DNA from: Halobacillus dabanensis
GTDB lineage: Bacteria; Bacillota; Bacilli; Bacillales; Halobacillaceae
DNA: 64,000 nucleotides
Assembly (NCBI RefSeq): GCF_900114165.1
Contig: NZ_FOSB01000014.1
Span: forward strand, 35,975 to 99,974
Reading direction: 5' to 3'
Shown here one piece after another: positions 36,493-46,549 of this stretch (position 1 is the first letter of the stretch; the number at the start of each line of letters is the position of its first letter). Both the position numbers and the translations under genes were made by a program. The notes below the pieces were generated by a model. It saw nothing but the letters and a program-made list of their open reading frames with translations. It was not told the DNA's origin and searched no databases.

Positions 36493-37269
36493 TCAGGTGG
36501 AATGTTTTTCTACTAATACCATATACTCATCAATCGTAAATGATTGAACACGGCCATCCTCAACTATGATGGAGAAATGATGTTTTTCATCAGGAGATGC
36601 CTGCAAAAACAGAGATTCGACCTCTTCTTGTTCCTTTGGATTATCGATTGTCCGTTTCACCCAGTCAGGAAAAGGCATCTGCTTTTTACGCAACAACGGT
36701 TTTTGGATGAGAAGGTCATATGGTGGGAAAAGAGAGTCCCATTCCTTTTTCTTAAGTGCACGGACATGGCTATTGTCACGCTTTTTCTCGAAAGTATTGT
36801 AAAAATGATCAAGCTGGTCTTTTTCAGGAGCTATATTGTCGATCATTAAAAATTTTCCGTTTTGCTTTAACACACGACTAACCTCTTTAATGAACATCTT
36901 AGGTGATGGAAAGTGATGGGGAGCGATGCGGCATGTGACGATATCGAAACTCTCATCGATGAAGGGCAGGTTTTCTGCATCCGCGATCACGTATTCTATA
37001 TTTGTCTTGTCGGTCAAATGGGTGGATGTGTTTTGCAGCATATCTTTTGTGAGGTCTGTTGCGAAAATAGTTTTTACATATCCACTCAAAGCTTTCGCGA
37101 CGTGTCCACCACCCGTTGCGATATCGAGAGCTTTTTGGGAAAGAGTGGGCTGCATCCAATTGATGATCTCGTCTAGGTCGGATTGTTTTTTATGTGTGGA
37201 ACTATCGACGTATGCTTGCTTGTTTTTCGAAAAGACTTCCCGGGCATTTTGTTTGATTTCTTCAGACAT
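36493..37269 (-). CDS. Class I SAM-dependent methyltransferase (UbiE-like)
   Basis: A 258-residue cytosolic methyltransferase. SAM motif I is ALDIATGGGHVAKAL (about 47-61), followed by the acidic FATDLTKDML, the motif II region VIADAENLPFIDESFDIVTCR and HHFPSPKMFIKEVSRVLKQNG. The layout is that of the UbiE/YcgJ methyltransferases, whose substrates vary. ATG follows AAGCAGGGATTTTCC. The position just ahead of cydAB might point to quinone or heme work, but this is only context. Confidence 0.82.
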   Translation of the reverse strand: MSEEIKQNAREVFSKNKQAYVDSSTHKKQSDLDEIINWMQPTLSQKALDIATGGGHVAKALSGYVKTIFATDLTKDMLQNTSTHLTDKTNIEYVIADAENLPFIDESFDIVTCRIAPHHFPSPKMFIKEVSRVLKQNGKFLMIDNIAPEKDQLDHFYNTFEKKRDNSHVRALKKKEWDSLFPPYDLLIQKPLLRKKQMPFPDWVKRTIDNPKEQEEVESLFLQASPDEKHHFSIIVEDGRVQSFTIDEYMVLVEKHST

Positions 37270-37431
37270 GGAAAATCCCTGCTTTCTGTTAGTTGATACC
37301 TTTATTGTAAGCGGAAGAACGTCTGGAAGATAATATTGATTTTTTATTAAAAGTGATCAGAAAGGCAAATGACTCTGTGAAGAAAGGTATATTCTTCTAA
37401 AAAATGGGCGAGGATGAGGGTAATAAAGCTT

Positions 37432-37460
37432 TGACATACGAAGGAATCCATTGTAACATG
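37432..37460 (+). promoter_or_regulatory. Promoter of the ileS T-box leader
   Basis: A consensus TTGACA (37432-37437) and TAACAT (37455-37460) with a 17-base gap, just before the T-box leader. Confidence 0.75.
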
Positions 37461-37466
37461 TGGAGA

Positions 37467-37735
37467 AGATACGTATAGTTTCGTTGACGAGAAGAGTAGG
37501 CTTTTATACCGATCTAAAAGAGAGTCGCTGGTGGGTGTGAAGCGATGGCGGGTATTGGCTGAAGATCATCTCTGAGAAGTTCTGCTGAAATTAATGAGAG
37601 TAAGTGGAACCGGTAGGCGGCCGTTATCCGTAATGTGAACCGAGAGCCGTGCTTTAAACAAAGCATGGAATATGGGTGGTACCGCGGAATAACATCCGTC
37701 CCTGTGTAATAACAGGGGCGGATTTTTGTTTTTAG
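37467..37735 (+). promoter_or_regulatory. T-box leader (isoleucine)
   Basis: The leader carries the T-box core TATGGGTGGTACCGCGG (about 37673-37689) and a terminator, CCGTCCCTGT / ACAGGGGCGG followed by T's (37697-37735). In the upstream stem I a probable specifier, ATC followed by A, lies in GAAGATCATCTC (about 37561-37572), which fits isoleucine. Uncharged tRNA-Ile would let transcription go on into ileS. Unusually, the gene starts about 500 bases further on, after a repeat array. Confidence 0.95.
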
Positions 37736-38172
37736 TGTGGAGTCGATTGCTCAGGGACGTACGAACTGGACTGAGCTGTAGGAGATAAAGGAAACACGGA
37801 GAGCGAAGCGATTCGATGTTGACTTATCGTACAGAAGCGAGGGAAGTTACGCTAGTCCCTAATAGCCGGAACCGGATACAATTAAGTGTGGAGGCGACTG
37901 TTCAACGGCGTATGGACTGGACTGAGACGAAGGAGATAAAGAAAACACGGTGAGCAGAGCGAACCGATGTTGCCTTATCGTACGGAGTCGAGGGAAGTCT
38001 CACTAGCCGTTAGGAGCCGCAGCCGGATACAATTAAGTGTGGAGAGGGCCTGGGAGACACGACAAGCATAAGTAAAGCCGTGTTGGGAAAGAGGTTTCCC
38101 CCAACCGGAATTACTTATGACCTCGAGTGTCTGGCCCTCACAACCGGATATAATTAAGTGTGGAGGCGATTG
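37731..38172 (+). repeat. Array of dispersed repeat modules between T-box and ileS
   Basis: Three modules in series are each joined by ccggata(t/c)aattaagtgtgga. The first (37731-37886) and second (37881-38032) are near-copies of each other: actggactgag, ggagataaag(g/a)aaacacgg, gatgttg(a/c)cttatcgtac, gcgagggaagt or tcgagggaagt. The third (38031-38165) is a different, self-complementary unit (gacacgacaagcataag to cttatgacctcgagtgtc) and equals the element at the window start. No open frame with a ribosome site lies here. Confidence 0.85.
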
Positions 38173-38242
38173 TTTCCTCCGATGAGTGTTAGTTCTAATT
38201 CTATTTTCTATATAAATAATAAAAGGGTAAGAGGTGGAAGAA

Positions 38243-41200
38243 ATGCGAAGTGTCAATACGAAAGAAGCTGCTTTAGACCGCGAGAATCGTGTCAAAGATT
38301 ACTGGAATAAAGAAAATGTCTTCCGTCGCTCCATGAACGAGCGCGAAGGTGCAGAAACATTTGTTTTTTATGAGGGCCCACCGACAGCGAACGGCCTTCC
38401 TCACGCCGGCCATGTGCTTGGTCGTGTCATCAAGGACTTTGTCGGACGCTACAAAACTATGCAGGGCTATCAAGTGCTTCGTAAAGGCGGCTGGGATACA
38501 CACGGTTTGCCGGTAGAACTGGAAGTGGAAAAGCAATTAGGCATTTCCGGAAAGCAAGAGATCGAAGAATACGGTGTCGAGAAGTTCATTGAAAAATGTA
38601 AAGAAAGTGTCTTCAACTATGAAAAAGAGTGGCGCGAATTCACGGAATCTATCGGCTACTGGCTCGATATGGATGATCCATATGTAACGCTTCAGGACCG
38701 TTACATCGAAAGTGTTTGGTACATCTTGAGTGACCTTCACAAACGCAACTTGTTGTCCAAAGGTCATCGCGTAACTCCATATTGCCCGAGCTGTCAGACG
38801 ACATTAAGCTCCCACGAAGTGGCACAAGGGTATGAAGACGTTAAGGATCTATCTGCAACAGCGAAGTTCAAAGTCAAGGGCTCTGATAATGAATTTTTCC
38901 TAGGATGGACGACAACTCCTTGGACACTACCTGCAAACGTCACGCTAGCTGTTCATCCGGAACTGGATTATATCAAAGCGAAAAAAGATGGCGAAGTGTA
39001 CATTGTTGCCGAAGCTTTGGCGGAGAAAAACCTTGGTGAAGAGTACGAAGTCGTTTCCAAGCATAAAGGTCATGAGTTTAAAGATGTGGAATATCAAGCA
39101 CCATTCCCATTTGTGAAACCTGAACGCGGCCACTTCGTTGTCGAAGCAGATTTCGTTAACGCAGAAAGTGGTACGGGTGTTGTTCATATCGCTCCTGCTT
39201 ATGGTGAAGATGACTACAATCTTGTAAAAGAAAATAACTTGTCTTTCTTTAATGTTGTTGACGGTCAAGGTCGTTACACAGCGGAGATCGCTCCATTTGA
39301 AGGTCGTTTCGTTAAAGACTGTGATGTGGATATTGTCAAATACCTTGCGAATGAAGGGCTGCTTTTCCATAAAGAAAAATATGAACACAGCTATCCTCAT
39401 TGCTGGCGCTGTGATTCTCCATTGCTTTATTACGCAATCGAGAGCTGGTTCATTAAGACGACAGAACTGAAAGATCAGTTTATCAAGAATAACCAGGAAG
39501 TGACATGGCATCCGAACCACATTAAAGATGGCCGTTTTGGTAACTTCCTTGAGAATATGGTGGACTGGAATATCGGTCGTAACCGTTTCTGGGGGACGCC
39601 ACTTCCGATATGGATGTGTGATTCTTGTGATCATCAGTACGCACCGCACAGTAAAGAAGATCTTCAGGAGAAAGCTATCGGCGATATCGGCGATGTGGAA
39701 CTTCACAAGCCGTATGTCGATCGCGTACAAATGACATGTGAAAAGTGTAATGGCACGATGAACCGTGTACCTGAGGTCATTGATGTATGGTTCGACTCTG
39801 GTTCTATGCCGTTTGCCCAGCAGCATTATCCATTTGAGAACGAAGATCAGTTTGATAAGCAGTTCCCGGCGGACGTGATCTGTGAGGGAATCGATCAGAC
39901 ACGTGGCTGGTTCTACAGCTTGCTGGCTGTCTCCACCCTGTTCACAGGAAAAGCGCCATATAAACGCGTTCTTTCTACCGGTCATATTCTTGATGAAGAA
40001 GGCCGTAAGATGTCCAAGAGTAAAGGGAACGCCTTGAACCCGACAGATCTTGTGACGAAATTTGGTGCGGATGCTTTCCGTTGGGCGCTTCTGGCAGACA
40101 GTGCTCCATGGAACAATAAACGTTTCTCAGAGCGAGTGGTTATTGAAGCGAAATCGAAAGTGATCGACACGCTTGTGAACACGCACGGTTTTTACACGCT
40201 GTATGCCAACATCGATGGCTACACCTTTGATGCGAACGAAGAAGGTGAAAAGACACTGCTTGACCGTTGGGTTCTTTCCCGCCTGAACAGCGTTACAGGC
40301 GTTGTTGCAGAAGCGCTGGATGACTACGACTTCACAAAAGCGGCGAAAGCTCTTGAGAAGTATGTAGACGAAGTGAGTAACTGGTACATCCGTCGTTCTC
40401 GTGACCGTTTCTGGGAAGAAGGCATGACAGAGTCTAAGAAAGCAGCTTACCACACGCTTCACGAAGTGTTGACGCAGCTTAGTAAGTTAATGGCACCATA
40501 CACACCATTCCTTGCAGAGGATATTCACCAAAACTTGACAGGTGAAAGTGTGCACTTGGCGTACTTCCCGAATGTTAATGAATCTGTTGTGAATACAAAG
40601 CTTGAAAAAGATATGGATGCTGTCCTCCAGGTGGTTGAACTAGCCCGTGGTGTACGTAATACAGAATCCATTAAGACGAAGCAGCCGCTTTCTGAGCTTG
40701 TGGTCATTCCAGTCAACCCGGACCAAGGGAAGGCACTGGAAGAATACAGCAACATCATCCGTGATGAGATTAATGTCAAAGAAGTTGTCGTGAAACAATC
40801 CTCGGATGATCTCGTCCGCTATGAAGTGAAGCTGAACTTCCGTGCTGCAGGACCAGTTCTTGGTAAGAACGTAGGCGTGGTTAAAGGTTATCTGGAGAAG
40901 CTTTCAGATGCAGAAGCAGCGAAAGTCGTGCAGGATGAAAAAGTCGTTGTCCCAACTGGAGATGGAGAAGTCGAAGTTACAATGGATCTACTTAATGTTG
41001 AACGTGTCGCTGATGCGGGACTGTCTATGGGATCCAACCAGGACTTCCACGTCGTCCTTGATACGACGATTACAGAAGAGCTTCGTCTGGAAGGTCTCGC
41101 TCGTGAAGTAATCAGAGTCATCCAGGATGAACGTAAACAACAAGACCTTCCGATCGATTTGCGTGTCGATATTGCACTTGGTGGCGATGCGGATGTGAAG

Positions 41201-41332
41201 GAAGCTATTAAGCAGAATGAACAATTGATCCGGGAGAATGTTCTGGTGAAAGAGCTGACAATCGGTGAAAAAGATGGAATGAAAGATTATTCAGTCGGTG
41301 ACAACCAGCTGAAACTCGCTCTTCAGAAGTGA
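38243..41332 (+). CDS. ileS: Isoleucyl-tRNA synthetase, long (type 2) form
   Basis: A class I aminoacyl-tRNA synthetase of 1029 residues. The HIGH-type motif sits in [16 protein letters not shown] (about 45-60) and KMSKS in [12 protein letters not shown] (about 590-600). The editing domain [19 protein letters not shown] and zinc-like Cys pairs [12 protein letters not shown] and [11 protein letters not shown] are also present. The length and N-terminal sequence fit the eukaryote-like IleS2 type of Bacillus rather than the ~920-residue IleS1; type 2 enzymes are known to be less sensitive to mupirocin. Start chosen at ATG 38243 after GAGGTGG; a GTG at 38234 lies inside that site. It ends at the terminator 41336-41374. 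Confidence 0.95.
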   Translation: MRSVNTKEAALDRENRVKDYWNKENVFRRSMNEREGAETFVFYEGPPTANGLPHAGHVLGRVIKDFVGRYKTMQGYQVLRKGGWDTHGLPVELEVEKQLGISGKQEIEEYGVEKFIEKCKESVFNYEKEWREFTESIGYWLDMDDPYVTLQDRYIESVWYILSDLHKRNLLSKGHRVTPYCPSCQTTLSSHEVAQGYEDVKDLSATAKFKVKGSDNEFFLGWTTTPWTLPANVTLAVHPELDYIKAKKDGEVYIVAEALAEKNLGEEYEVVSKHKGHEFKDVEYQAPFPFVKPERGHFVVEADFVNAESGTGVVHIAPAYGEDDYNLVKENNLSFFNVVDGQGRYTAEIAPFEGRFVKDCDVDIVKYLANEGLLFHKEKYEHSYPHCWRCDSPLLYYAIESWFIKTTELKDQFIKNNQEVTWHPNHIKDGRFGNFLENMVDWNIGRNRFWGTPLPIWMCDSCDHQYAPHSKEDLQEKAIGDIGDVELHKPYVDRVQMTCEKCNGTMNRVPEVIDVWFDSGSMPFAQQHYPFENEDQFDKQFPADVICEGIDQTRGWFYSLLAVSTLFTGKAPYKRVLSTGHILDEEGRKMSKSKGNALNPTDLVTKFGADAFRWALLADSAPWNNKRFSERVVIEAKSKVIDTLVNTHGFYTLYANIDGYTFDANEEGEKTLLDRWVLSRLNSVTGVVAEALDDYDFTKAAKALEKYVDEVSNWYIRRSRDRFWEEGMTESKKAAYHTLHEVLTQLSKLMAPYTPFLAEDIHQNLTGESVHLAYFPNVNESVVNTKLEKDMDAVLQVVELARGVRNTESIKTKQPLSELVVIPVNPDQGKALEEYSNIIRDEINVKEVVVKQSSDDLVRYEVKLNFRAAGPVLGKNVGVVKGYLEKLSDAEAAKVVQDEKVVVPTGDGEVEVTMDLLNVERVADAGLSMGSNQDFHVVLDTTITEELRLEGLAREVIRVIQDERKQQDLPIDLRVDIALGGDADVKEAIKQNEQLIRENVLVKELTIGEKDGMKDYSVGDNQLKLALQK

Positions 41333-41335
41333 ATG

Positions 41336-41374
41336 AAAAAGACCTGAGCATATTTTATGCTCAGGTCTTTCTAT
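41336..41374 (+). terminator. Terminator of ileS
   Basis: The stem AAGACCTGAGCATA / TATGCTCAGGTCTT with a TTT loop, followed by T-rich sequence. Confidence 0.88.
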
Positions 41375-41527
41375 TCGGCTGAATATTAGTTTCTCAGGGT
41401 TCTTTATGGGCGGGATAAGGTTCTTCTTGAGGGAAGGTTGTATAATAATTTTATCAAGATAAGAAGGGTTTAATTTTTCGCTATCGAAATTAATTATGAA
41501 ATGATTCCTAGTTCAGGAGGTTTTACT

Positions 41528-42142
41528 ATGTTCAAAAAAATGGCCAGCGATGCTTTAGGGTTAAGTGATATTGGGAAAATCATCAAGAAAGAAGATTTTG
41601 ATAAAGCGCAATCCGATGATTTTGTATTGACAGAGGACGGGGAGAAGATCCATTTCTTAATCAAGTCAAAAAGTGATGAGTATTGTTTTACGAACCGGGC
41701 GCTCATCCATCTGGATGGAGACAAGGCTACAAGCAGCAAACGAAATATTTATCGGTACGATTATTACCAGCATCCGATCCGTAATGTTTCTATAGAGACG
41801 GCAGGAACCATCGACTTGGATCTTGAAATTAAATTTTATATCGGCGACCAATATATGAGCATAGATATTGCCAAAGATGAAGGAGAGGCTATTGCTGATT
41901 TGTATAAATCACTGGTTGCTATTTCTCAAATTCAAGAGGAGAATCAACGCCAAACGAATTTTGCCAAAGACAGCATTGCAATGGCCCAGGATCTCATCCA
42001 TGATAATCGTTTCCACGAGAGTGATATATCCAAGGAGTTCAGTGAAGCGGCTAACTTTGCTTATGGCTGGTTTACCGAAAAGTATAAGGAAAATACGAGA
42101 AAAGATTTTGACGATGTGTTTGAAAAATATATTCATAACTAA
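41528..42142 (+). CDS. yvbH: YvbH-like PH-domain protein
   Basis: About 204 residues. The N-terminal two-thirds is a bacterial pleckstrin-homology domain; ALGLSDIGKII, KSKSDEYCFTNRALIHLDG and ETAGTIDLDLEIKF match the Bacillus YvbH family. The C-terminal third is a helical oligomerisation segment (FAKDSIAMAQDLIHDN to the end). Start chosen at ATG 41528 behind a strong AGGAGG; the frame is open from 41501. It is cytosolic, with no signal peptide or membrane span. Function unknown. It is convergent with the RDD gene and shares its terminator. Confidence 0.88.
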   Translation: MFKKMASDALGLSDIGKIIKKEDFDKAQSDDFVLTEDGEKIHFLIKSKSDEYCFTNRALIHLDGDKATSSKRNIYRYDYYQHPIRNVSIETAGTIDLDLEIKFYIGDQYMSIDIAKDEGEAIADLYKSLVAISQIQEENQRQTNFAKDSIAMAQDLIHDNRFHESDISKEFSEAANFAYGWFTEKYKENTRKDFDDVFEKYIHN

Positions 42143-42146
42143 GGAA

Positions 42147-42176
42147 AGGGCTTGAGCATCTATGCTCAAGCCTGTT
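42147..42176. terminator. Bidirectional terminator between yvbH and the RDD gene
   Basis: GGCTTGAGCAT / ATGCTCAAGCC around a two-base loop. It overlaps the last codons of the minus-strand RDD gene. Confidence 0.8.
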
Positions 42177-42552
42177 CTTTTATCATAGTGCCAGCGTATT
42201 GATCGTGGGGAAGTTTTGTGCCGTCTTCGAACCTTTTTGGATTTTTTAAGTAATTTAACATGAGGATAGTGTCACGGTAAGCCATGCGCTTGATGATTTG
42301 CTTTGGTCTTATGGATGAACCGTTTTCACTCTCTACTTGCAGTCCCATCAGCTTAAGCCCGACGGTCTGGTTGCTCCGGCGAATTTGGGCATATTCAAGG
42401 CTCCACATGACGAGAGTCGGGGTAATGAGTGCATGGAAAGCTTCGTTTTTAATTTTTTTACGCAATAACTGCTCGACACCTAATGTAACAACTGTTGAGA
42501 TGCCGAAGTCGATACAGATAGCTTTCATTCTTTTTTTGTTGATAATATCCAC
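42166..42552 (-). CDS. RDD family membrane protein
   Basis: A 128-residue protein with RDD-family features: a basic start followed by a first hydrophobic stretch with Asp (KAICIDFGISTVVTLG), a second segment (ALITPTLVMWSLEYA), then SNQTVGLKLMGLQVES, which is the conserved post-span region of RDD proteins. Some RDD proteins in halophiles act in Na+ or stress tolerance, but this short one cannot be assigned. The start at 42552 follows GGAGGAGATCACG. It is transcribed alone on the minus strand. Confidence 0.8.
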   Translation of the reverse strand: MDIINKKRMKAICIDFGISTVVTLGVEQLLRKKIKNEAFHALITPTLVMWSLEYAQIRRSNQTVGLKLMGLQVESENGSSIRPKQIIKRMAYRDTILMLNYLKNPKRFEDGTKLPHDQYAGTMIKEQA

Positions 42553-42613
42553 GTGATCTCCTCCTTTCTTCCATAAAATACTAAAAAGGGGGAGAAGTCC
42601 AGTGTTTTGTATA

Positions 42614-42654
42614 AAAAATTGCCCACCCAGAAGAATTCTGAATGGGCAATTTTT
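42614..42654 (-). terminator. Terminator of the sspH-type gene
   Basis: AAAAATTGCCCA / TGGGCAATTTTT with an inner CAGAA/TTCTG stem, just beyond the spore protein gene. Confidence 0.88.
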
Positions 42655-42841
42655 AATGGATTTCAGTCTCTTTCAACTCATAAAGCGGTACTTTTTGTAC
42701 GATATTCGGCTGATCCACCGGATGAATGCGTGCCATTTCGTTACGCTCTATCACTTCTTCGATGTAAATTTCACGATCCTCATGCATGACATGAATCATG
42801 TCTTCCGATTTGAAAATTTCTTTAGCGCGTTCTTTGTTCAT
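42653..42841 (-). CDS. H-type small acid-soluble spore protein
   Basis: A 62-residue protein that fits the SASP-H family: NKERAKEIFKSEDMIHV at the start, then REIYIEEVIERNEMARIHP and VDQPNIVQKVPLYELKE. SASP-H proteins are made late in the forespore. AAAGGAGGGC precedes the ATG. Its presence supports a spore-forming organism. No clear sigma-G promoter was assigned. Confidence 0.9.
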   Translation of the reverse strand: MNKERAKEIFKSEDMIHVMHEDREIYIEEVIERNEMARIHPVDQPNIVQKVPLYELKETEIH

Positions 42842-42955
42842 TTACTCAAGCCCTCCTTTATTCCTAATATTCGCTAGAGAGGGCGCGGATATTCTTTTAG
42901 TACATAAATGGAGTTATGGCATTTTCCCCCCGGCGATAGGGAACTTTAAACAAAA

Positions 42956-44056
42956 TCATGCCCGCGACAGCATCCGATCGAGCGCTTTTTTGGCATCAAT
43001 GGCAATAGAATCCTCTACACGGATTAGATTTTGAGGATCGCCCTCCGCCAATGACTCGAGCGACCAGGCGAGGTGGGGAAGGTCGATGCGGTTCATCGTC
43101 AGGCATGGGCACATTCGCGGGTTCAGCGAAATGATGTGCTGGTCTGGATGTTCCTGAATGATGCGGTTGACGAGATTCATTTCGGTTCCGATCGCCCACT
43201 TGCTTCCAGGAGGTGCCTGTTTAATCGCTTGAATGATAGCATTCGTCGATCCTGAAAGATCGGACAGCTCAACAACCTCACGACTGCATTCAGGATGAAC
43301 AATAATTTGCATCGTCGGGTGCTCCTTCCGAACTTGTTCCACATTACCCACTGTAAAGTTTTCATGAACAGAGCAGTGTCCTTTCCAGAGAATCACTTTC
43401 ACATTTTCTAACGGACCATCATACAAAAGCTTTTCCATTATCGGGTCCCAAACGGCCATGTGATCGAGCGGAATACCTAAATCATAAGCGGTGTTACGAC
43501 CGAGGTGCTGATCTGGTAAAAACAAGATACGTTCTTTTTGGGAAAAAGCCCATTGTAACATGTCGGCTGCGTTCGAAGAGGTGACGGTTGCGCCTCCGTG
43601 TTTTCCGACAAAAGCCTTGATGGCAGCAGTCGAGTTCACATACGTGAGGGGAAGGATCGTTTCATCAAAAGTGGCCATCAACTTCTCCCATGCTTTTTCC
43701 GTTTGCGTCATGTTCGCCATGTCTGCCATAGAGCATCCAGCACGCATGTCAGGGAGATAGACGTGCTGATCGTTACGTGTCAGGATATCGGCTGTTTCGG
43801 CCATAAAATGTACTCCGCAAAAAACGATCGCTTCTGCCTCGTGCTGGGAAGCAGAGAGTTGCGCAAGCTTTAAAGAATCTCCACGGGCATCAGCAAATTG
43901 GATGACTTCATCTTTCTGATAATGATGGCCTGGAAGGAACAATCTTGAGCCGAATTCTTTTTTTACTGTGAAGACGATTTTCTCAAGTTCTTCCGGGGAC
44001 ATTTCAAGGTAACGTCCAGGTAATGTGTTTTTTTCTATTGTTTCAAAAAGGTTCAT
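42956..44056 (-). CDS. nadA: Quinolinate synthase NadA
   Basis: A 366-residue [4Fe-4S] enzyme that condenses iminoaspartate with dihydroxyacetone phosphate into quinolinate. Three Cys regions are visible: [22 protein letters not shown] and the late [40 protein letters not shown] and DQHLGRNTA are further family signatures. It overlaps nadC by four bases and is the third gene of nadB-nadC-nadA. The Fe-S cluster needs a cysteine desulfurase, which the divergent nifS gene supplies. Confidence 0.95.
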   Translation of the reverse strand: MNLFETIEKNTLPGRYLEMSPEELEKIVFTVKKEFGSRLFLPGHHYQKDEVIQFADARGDSLKLAQLSASQHEAEAIVFCGVHFMAETADILTRNDQHVYLPDMRAGCSMADMANMTQTEKAWEKLMATFDETILPLTYVNSTAAIKAFVGKHGGATVTSSNAADMLQWAFSQKERILFLPDQHLGRNTAYDLGIPLDHMAVWDPIMEKLLYDGPLENVKVILWKGHCSVHENFTVGNVEQVRKEHPTMQIIVHPECSREVVELSDLSGSTNAIIQAIKQAPPGSKWAIGTEMNLVNRIIQEHPDQHIISLNPRMCPCLTMNRIDLPHLAWSLESLAEGDPQNLIRVEDSIAIDAKKALDRMLSRA

Positions 44057-44904
44057 CGAACTTCCTCCTTCATAGATGTAACGCGTGCACTGAAATCAAG
44101 GGCAGGAGCGGAATGGGTCAAGTACCCGAGTGATATATAATCTAGATTGAGCCCGCGGTAATCAGGCAGTGTGAACTTTGTAATTCCTCCGGATGCTTCT
44201 TTTGTTATCGATGCAGGAACGAGAGTGGATAAATACTCGATTTCTGCTGGGGAACGGTTGTCGAACATAATACAATCCACCCCGGCCTCTACAGCTTCCA
44301 TGACTTGTAGTTCTGTTTCTGTCTCCACTTCAATTTTCACCATATGGCCGATTTTGTCTTTTGTAGCCGCGACCGCTTTTTTAATCGATCCGAAAAATGC
44401 GATGTGATTATCTTTCAACATTACTGCATCATACAACCCGTTCCGGTGATTGAATCCGCCACCAGTGCGGACTGCATACTTTTCAAAAGCGCGGAGGCCT
44501 GGTGTTGTTTTCCGTGTATCACAAATACGGATGTTTTCATCGGCGAGGGTATGAACCGCTTCATGCGTCAAGGTCGCAATTCCACTCAATCTCTGAACCA
44601 GGTTGAGAATGACACGTTCCCCTTTTAACAGTTCAGTAATAGGCCCCTCTATGGTAGCCAGGGGTTTTCCTGAAGACAGGAGATCTCCATCCCCTGCGTG
44701 CAGGTCGACATGAATGGCTGGATGCAGCATGTGGTAGCCATCTCGAATGATGTGCTCTCCACAAAAGGTGCCAGCAGACTTGGAAGTGAACACAATGCGT
44801 CCCCATTGATCTTCAGGAAAAAGAAGGTCACTGCTGCAGTCATAATCACCGATATCTTCTATAAGAAATTCCTCAAGCTTGCGCTTACGTGTTAACTGGT
44901 TCAT
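44053..44904 (-). CDS. nadC: Nicotinate-nucleotide diphosphorylase (carboxylating) NadC
   Basis: A 283-residue enzyme that joins quinolinate with PRPP to give nicotinate mononucleotide and CO2. Motifs: [36 protein letters not shown] (PRPP and quinolinate binding), [11 protein letters not shown], and [10 protein letters not shown]. Start as given after GGGGAGATTTC inside the end of nadB, overlapping it by 20 bases. Middle gene of the NAD operon. Confidence 0.95.
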   Translation of the reverse strand: MNQLTRKRKLEEFLIEDIGDYDCSSDLLFPEDQWGRIVFTSKSAGTFCGEHIIRDGYHMLHPAIHVDLHAGDGDLLSSGKPLATIEGPITELLKGERVILNLVQRLSGIATLTHEAVHTLADENIRICDTRKTTPGLRAFEKYAVRTGGGFNHRNGLYDAVMLKDNHIAFFGSIKKAVAATKDKIGHMVKIEVETETELQVMEAVEAGVDCIMFDNRSPAEIEYLSTLVPASITKEASGGITKFTLPDYRGLNLDYISLGYLTHSAPALDFSARVTSMKEEVR

Positions 44905-46456
44905 GAAATCTCCCCATTTCGAAAGTTCTTTGCTGGATGATTTGTCTGTTTTGCCAGGTCATTTGTTCCTCAGGGAAATCGCTTCGGTGATGTCCTCCAC
45001 GACTTTCCTCCCGCTCGAACGCTGATTTAGTAATCAACCAGGCGGTTTGCGCCATAAATACGGTTGTCATTTGTTCGGTTGTGAGCATGCTCATGTCAAA
45101 GGTATGCCATTGTTCTACATGATAGGATTCAAGCCATTCCAACTGTTGTAAAAGGGAATCCTTATGCCGGATGATGCCGACATTTGCCATCATTAACTCC
45201 TGCATCCTTTTCCGGGAGGGAAGGGGAAAGGGAAAAGCAGGCAATTGCACACTTTTATTTTCTTCTTCCTCTAAAAGAACAGGTTCTTTTTCATTTAAAT
45301 GCTGCGCGAGCCTTTTTCCATAAACGAGTCCTTCTAACAGAGAGTTGCTGGCAAGACGATTAGCTCCATGGACCCCCGTGCATGCAACTTCCCCGATTGC
45401 ATACAAGCCTTGAATCGTTGTCCGACCTAAAGTATCGGTTTCCACCCCACCCATGGAAAAGTGGCATCCGGGAACTACCGGGATGAGTCCTTCTGCAACG
45501 TTGATTCCATTTGATACACAAAGGTTAGTAATACCAGGGAACTTATCCTGGAAATCGTCGATCATGCGGATGTCGAGATAAACATCGTGACTGGCTTGCC
45601 TTTTTTGAAAAATGGTTTGAGAAACGATGTGCCGGGGAGCCAGGTCTTTGAGTGGATGGATATCATCCATGATTGGTTGCTTTCGTCCATCGATAAGGAT
45701 GGCACCTGCGCCGCGAACCGCTTCGGAAATCAATCCTTTTGGTTGACCGTTTATGTATAAAAGGGTCGGATGAAATTGGATGAATTCCATGTCAGTAAGC
45801 GTTGCACCAGCCTGGTAAGCGAGTGCCATTCCGTCTCCTGTTACAGAACATGCGTTAGAAGTAAAGGAATATACCTGCCCGCACCCGCCTGTCGCTAAGA
45901 TAGTATCGGGTGCATAACACTCATGAATAATCCCTTGTCTATCTTTACTTCTTACGCCCTGACAGGAATTATTTTCGTTCAACAGTAATTGGAACACGAA
46001 GTGATATTCGAAAACTTGAATGTTGTCGGGGACTGTTGCTTTCAAATGATTGATAAGCACTTTGCCTGTCTGGTCACCGCCGCCATGGACAATTCGGTTT
46101 TGGTGATGTGCTCCTTCTTTTCCAAGTGCGAATACGTTGTCTTCGCTACGATCGAAATTACATCCTCTTCGGGCAAGTTCTTCGATAATCGCTGGTGCTT
46201 CTTGAGTCATTCGGAGAGTTGAGGCATGGTCGTTTAGTGACCTTCCGGCAATGACTGTGTCGACAAAATGGAAATAGGGATGATCTTTATCGCCCATAGC
46301 AGCTGCAATTCCGCCTTGCGCCAAAGCAGAATTTCCGTCACCGAAAGATGTTTTTGTGAAAAGAATCACATTTTTGTCTGTGCAAAGATGTTTGCAAAGT
46401 TGTAGGGCAGCCACGCCGCTTCCAATGATGATCACATCCGCTTTTTTCATTGACAT
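44885..46456 (-). CDS. nadB: L-aspartate oxidase NadB
   Basis: A 523-residue FAD protein that oxidises aspartate to iminoaspartate, the first step of NAD synthesis. It has the N-terminal FAD motif VIIIGSGVAALQL, GNSALAQGGIAAAMG, the substrate-region HGGGDQTGK, and GACTGVHGANRLASNSL-like GEVACTGVHGANRLASN. Start chosen at ATG 46456 (MSMKK) behind GGGGG; the frame is open 67 codons further, but that would read through the operator and the start of nifS. It is the first gene of nadB-nadC-nadA. Confidence 0.95.
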   Translation of the reverse strand: MSMKKADVIIIGSGVAALQLCKHLCTDKNVILFTKTSFGDGNSALAQGGIAAAMGDKDHPYFHFVDTVIAGRSLNDHASTLRMTQEAPAIIEELARRGCNFDRSEDNVFALGKEGAHHQNRIVHGGGDQTGKVLINHLKATVPDNIQVFEYHFVFQLLLNENNSCQGVRSKDRQGIIHECYAPDTILATGGCGQVYSFTSNACSVTGDGMALAYQAGATLTDMEFIQFHPTLLYINGQPKGLISEAVRGAGAILIDGRKQPIMDDIHPLKDLAPRHIVSQTIFQKRQASHDVYLDIRMIDDFQDKFPGITNLCVSNGINVAEGLIPVVPGCHFSMGGVETDTLGRTTIQGLYAIGEVACTGVHGANRLASNSLLEGLVYGKRLAQHLNEKEPVLLEEEENKSVQLPAFPFPLPSRKRMQELMMANVGIIRHKDSLLQQLEWLESYHVEQWHTFDMSMLTTEQMTTVFMAQTAWLITKSAFEREESRGGHHRSDFPEEQMTWQNRQIIQQRTFEMGRFHEPVNT

Positions 46457-46472
46457 CAAAACCCCCAAAACT

Positions 46473-46500
46473 ATACATGTGTATTGACACCTATGTTTAC
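46473..46500. promoter_or_regulatory. Candidate NiaR (YrxA) operator between nadB and nifS
   Basis: ATACATGTGTAT with symmetric outer arms (46473-46484) and the adjoining TGACACCTATGTTTAC lie in the 93-bp divergent gap. In B. subtilis the niacin-responsive repressor YrxA/NiaR controls the same pair of operons from such a spot. The call rests on position and symmetry; no niaR gene is in the window. Confidence 0.45.
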
Positions 46501-46549
46501 ATATTATTAAACTATTGACAAGAGTTTTGACTGAAATGAGGGAGAGAAA

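Noticed and set aside
38945..39985. 346-codon minus-strand frame inside ileS
   Set aside because: A shadow of the strongly coding opposite strand; no ribosome site and no recognisable domain.
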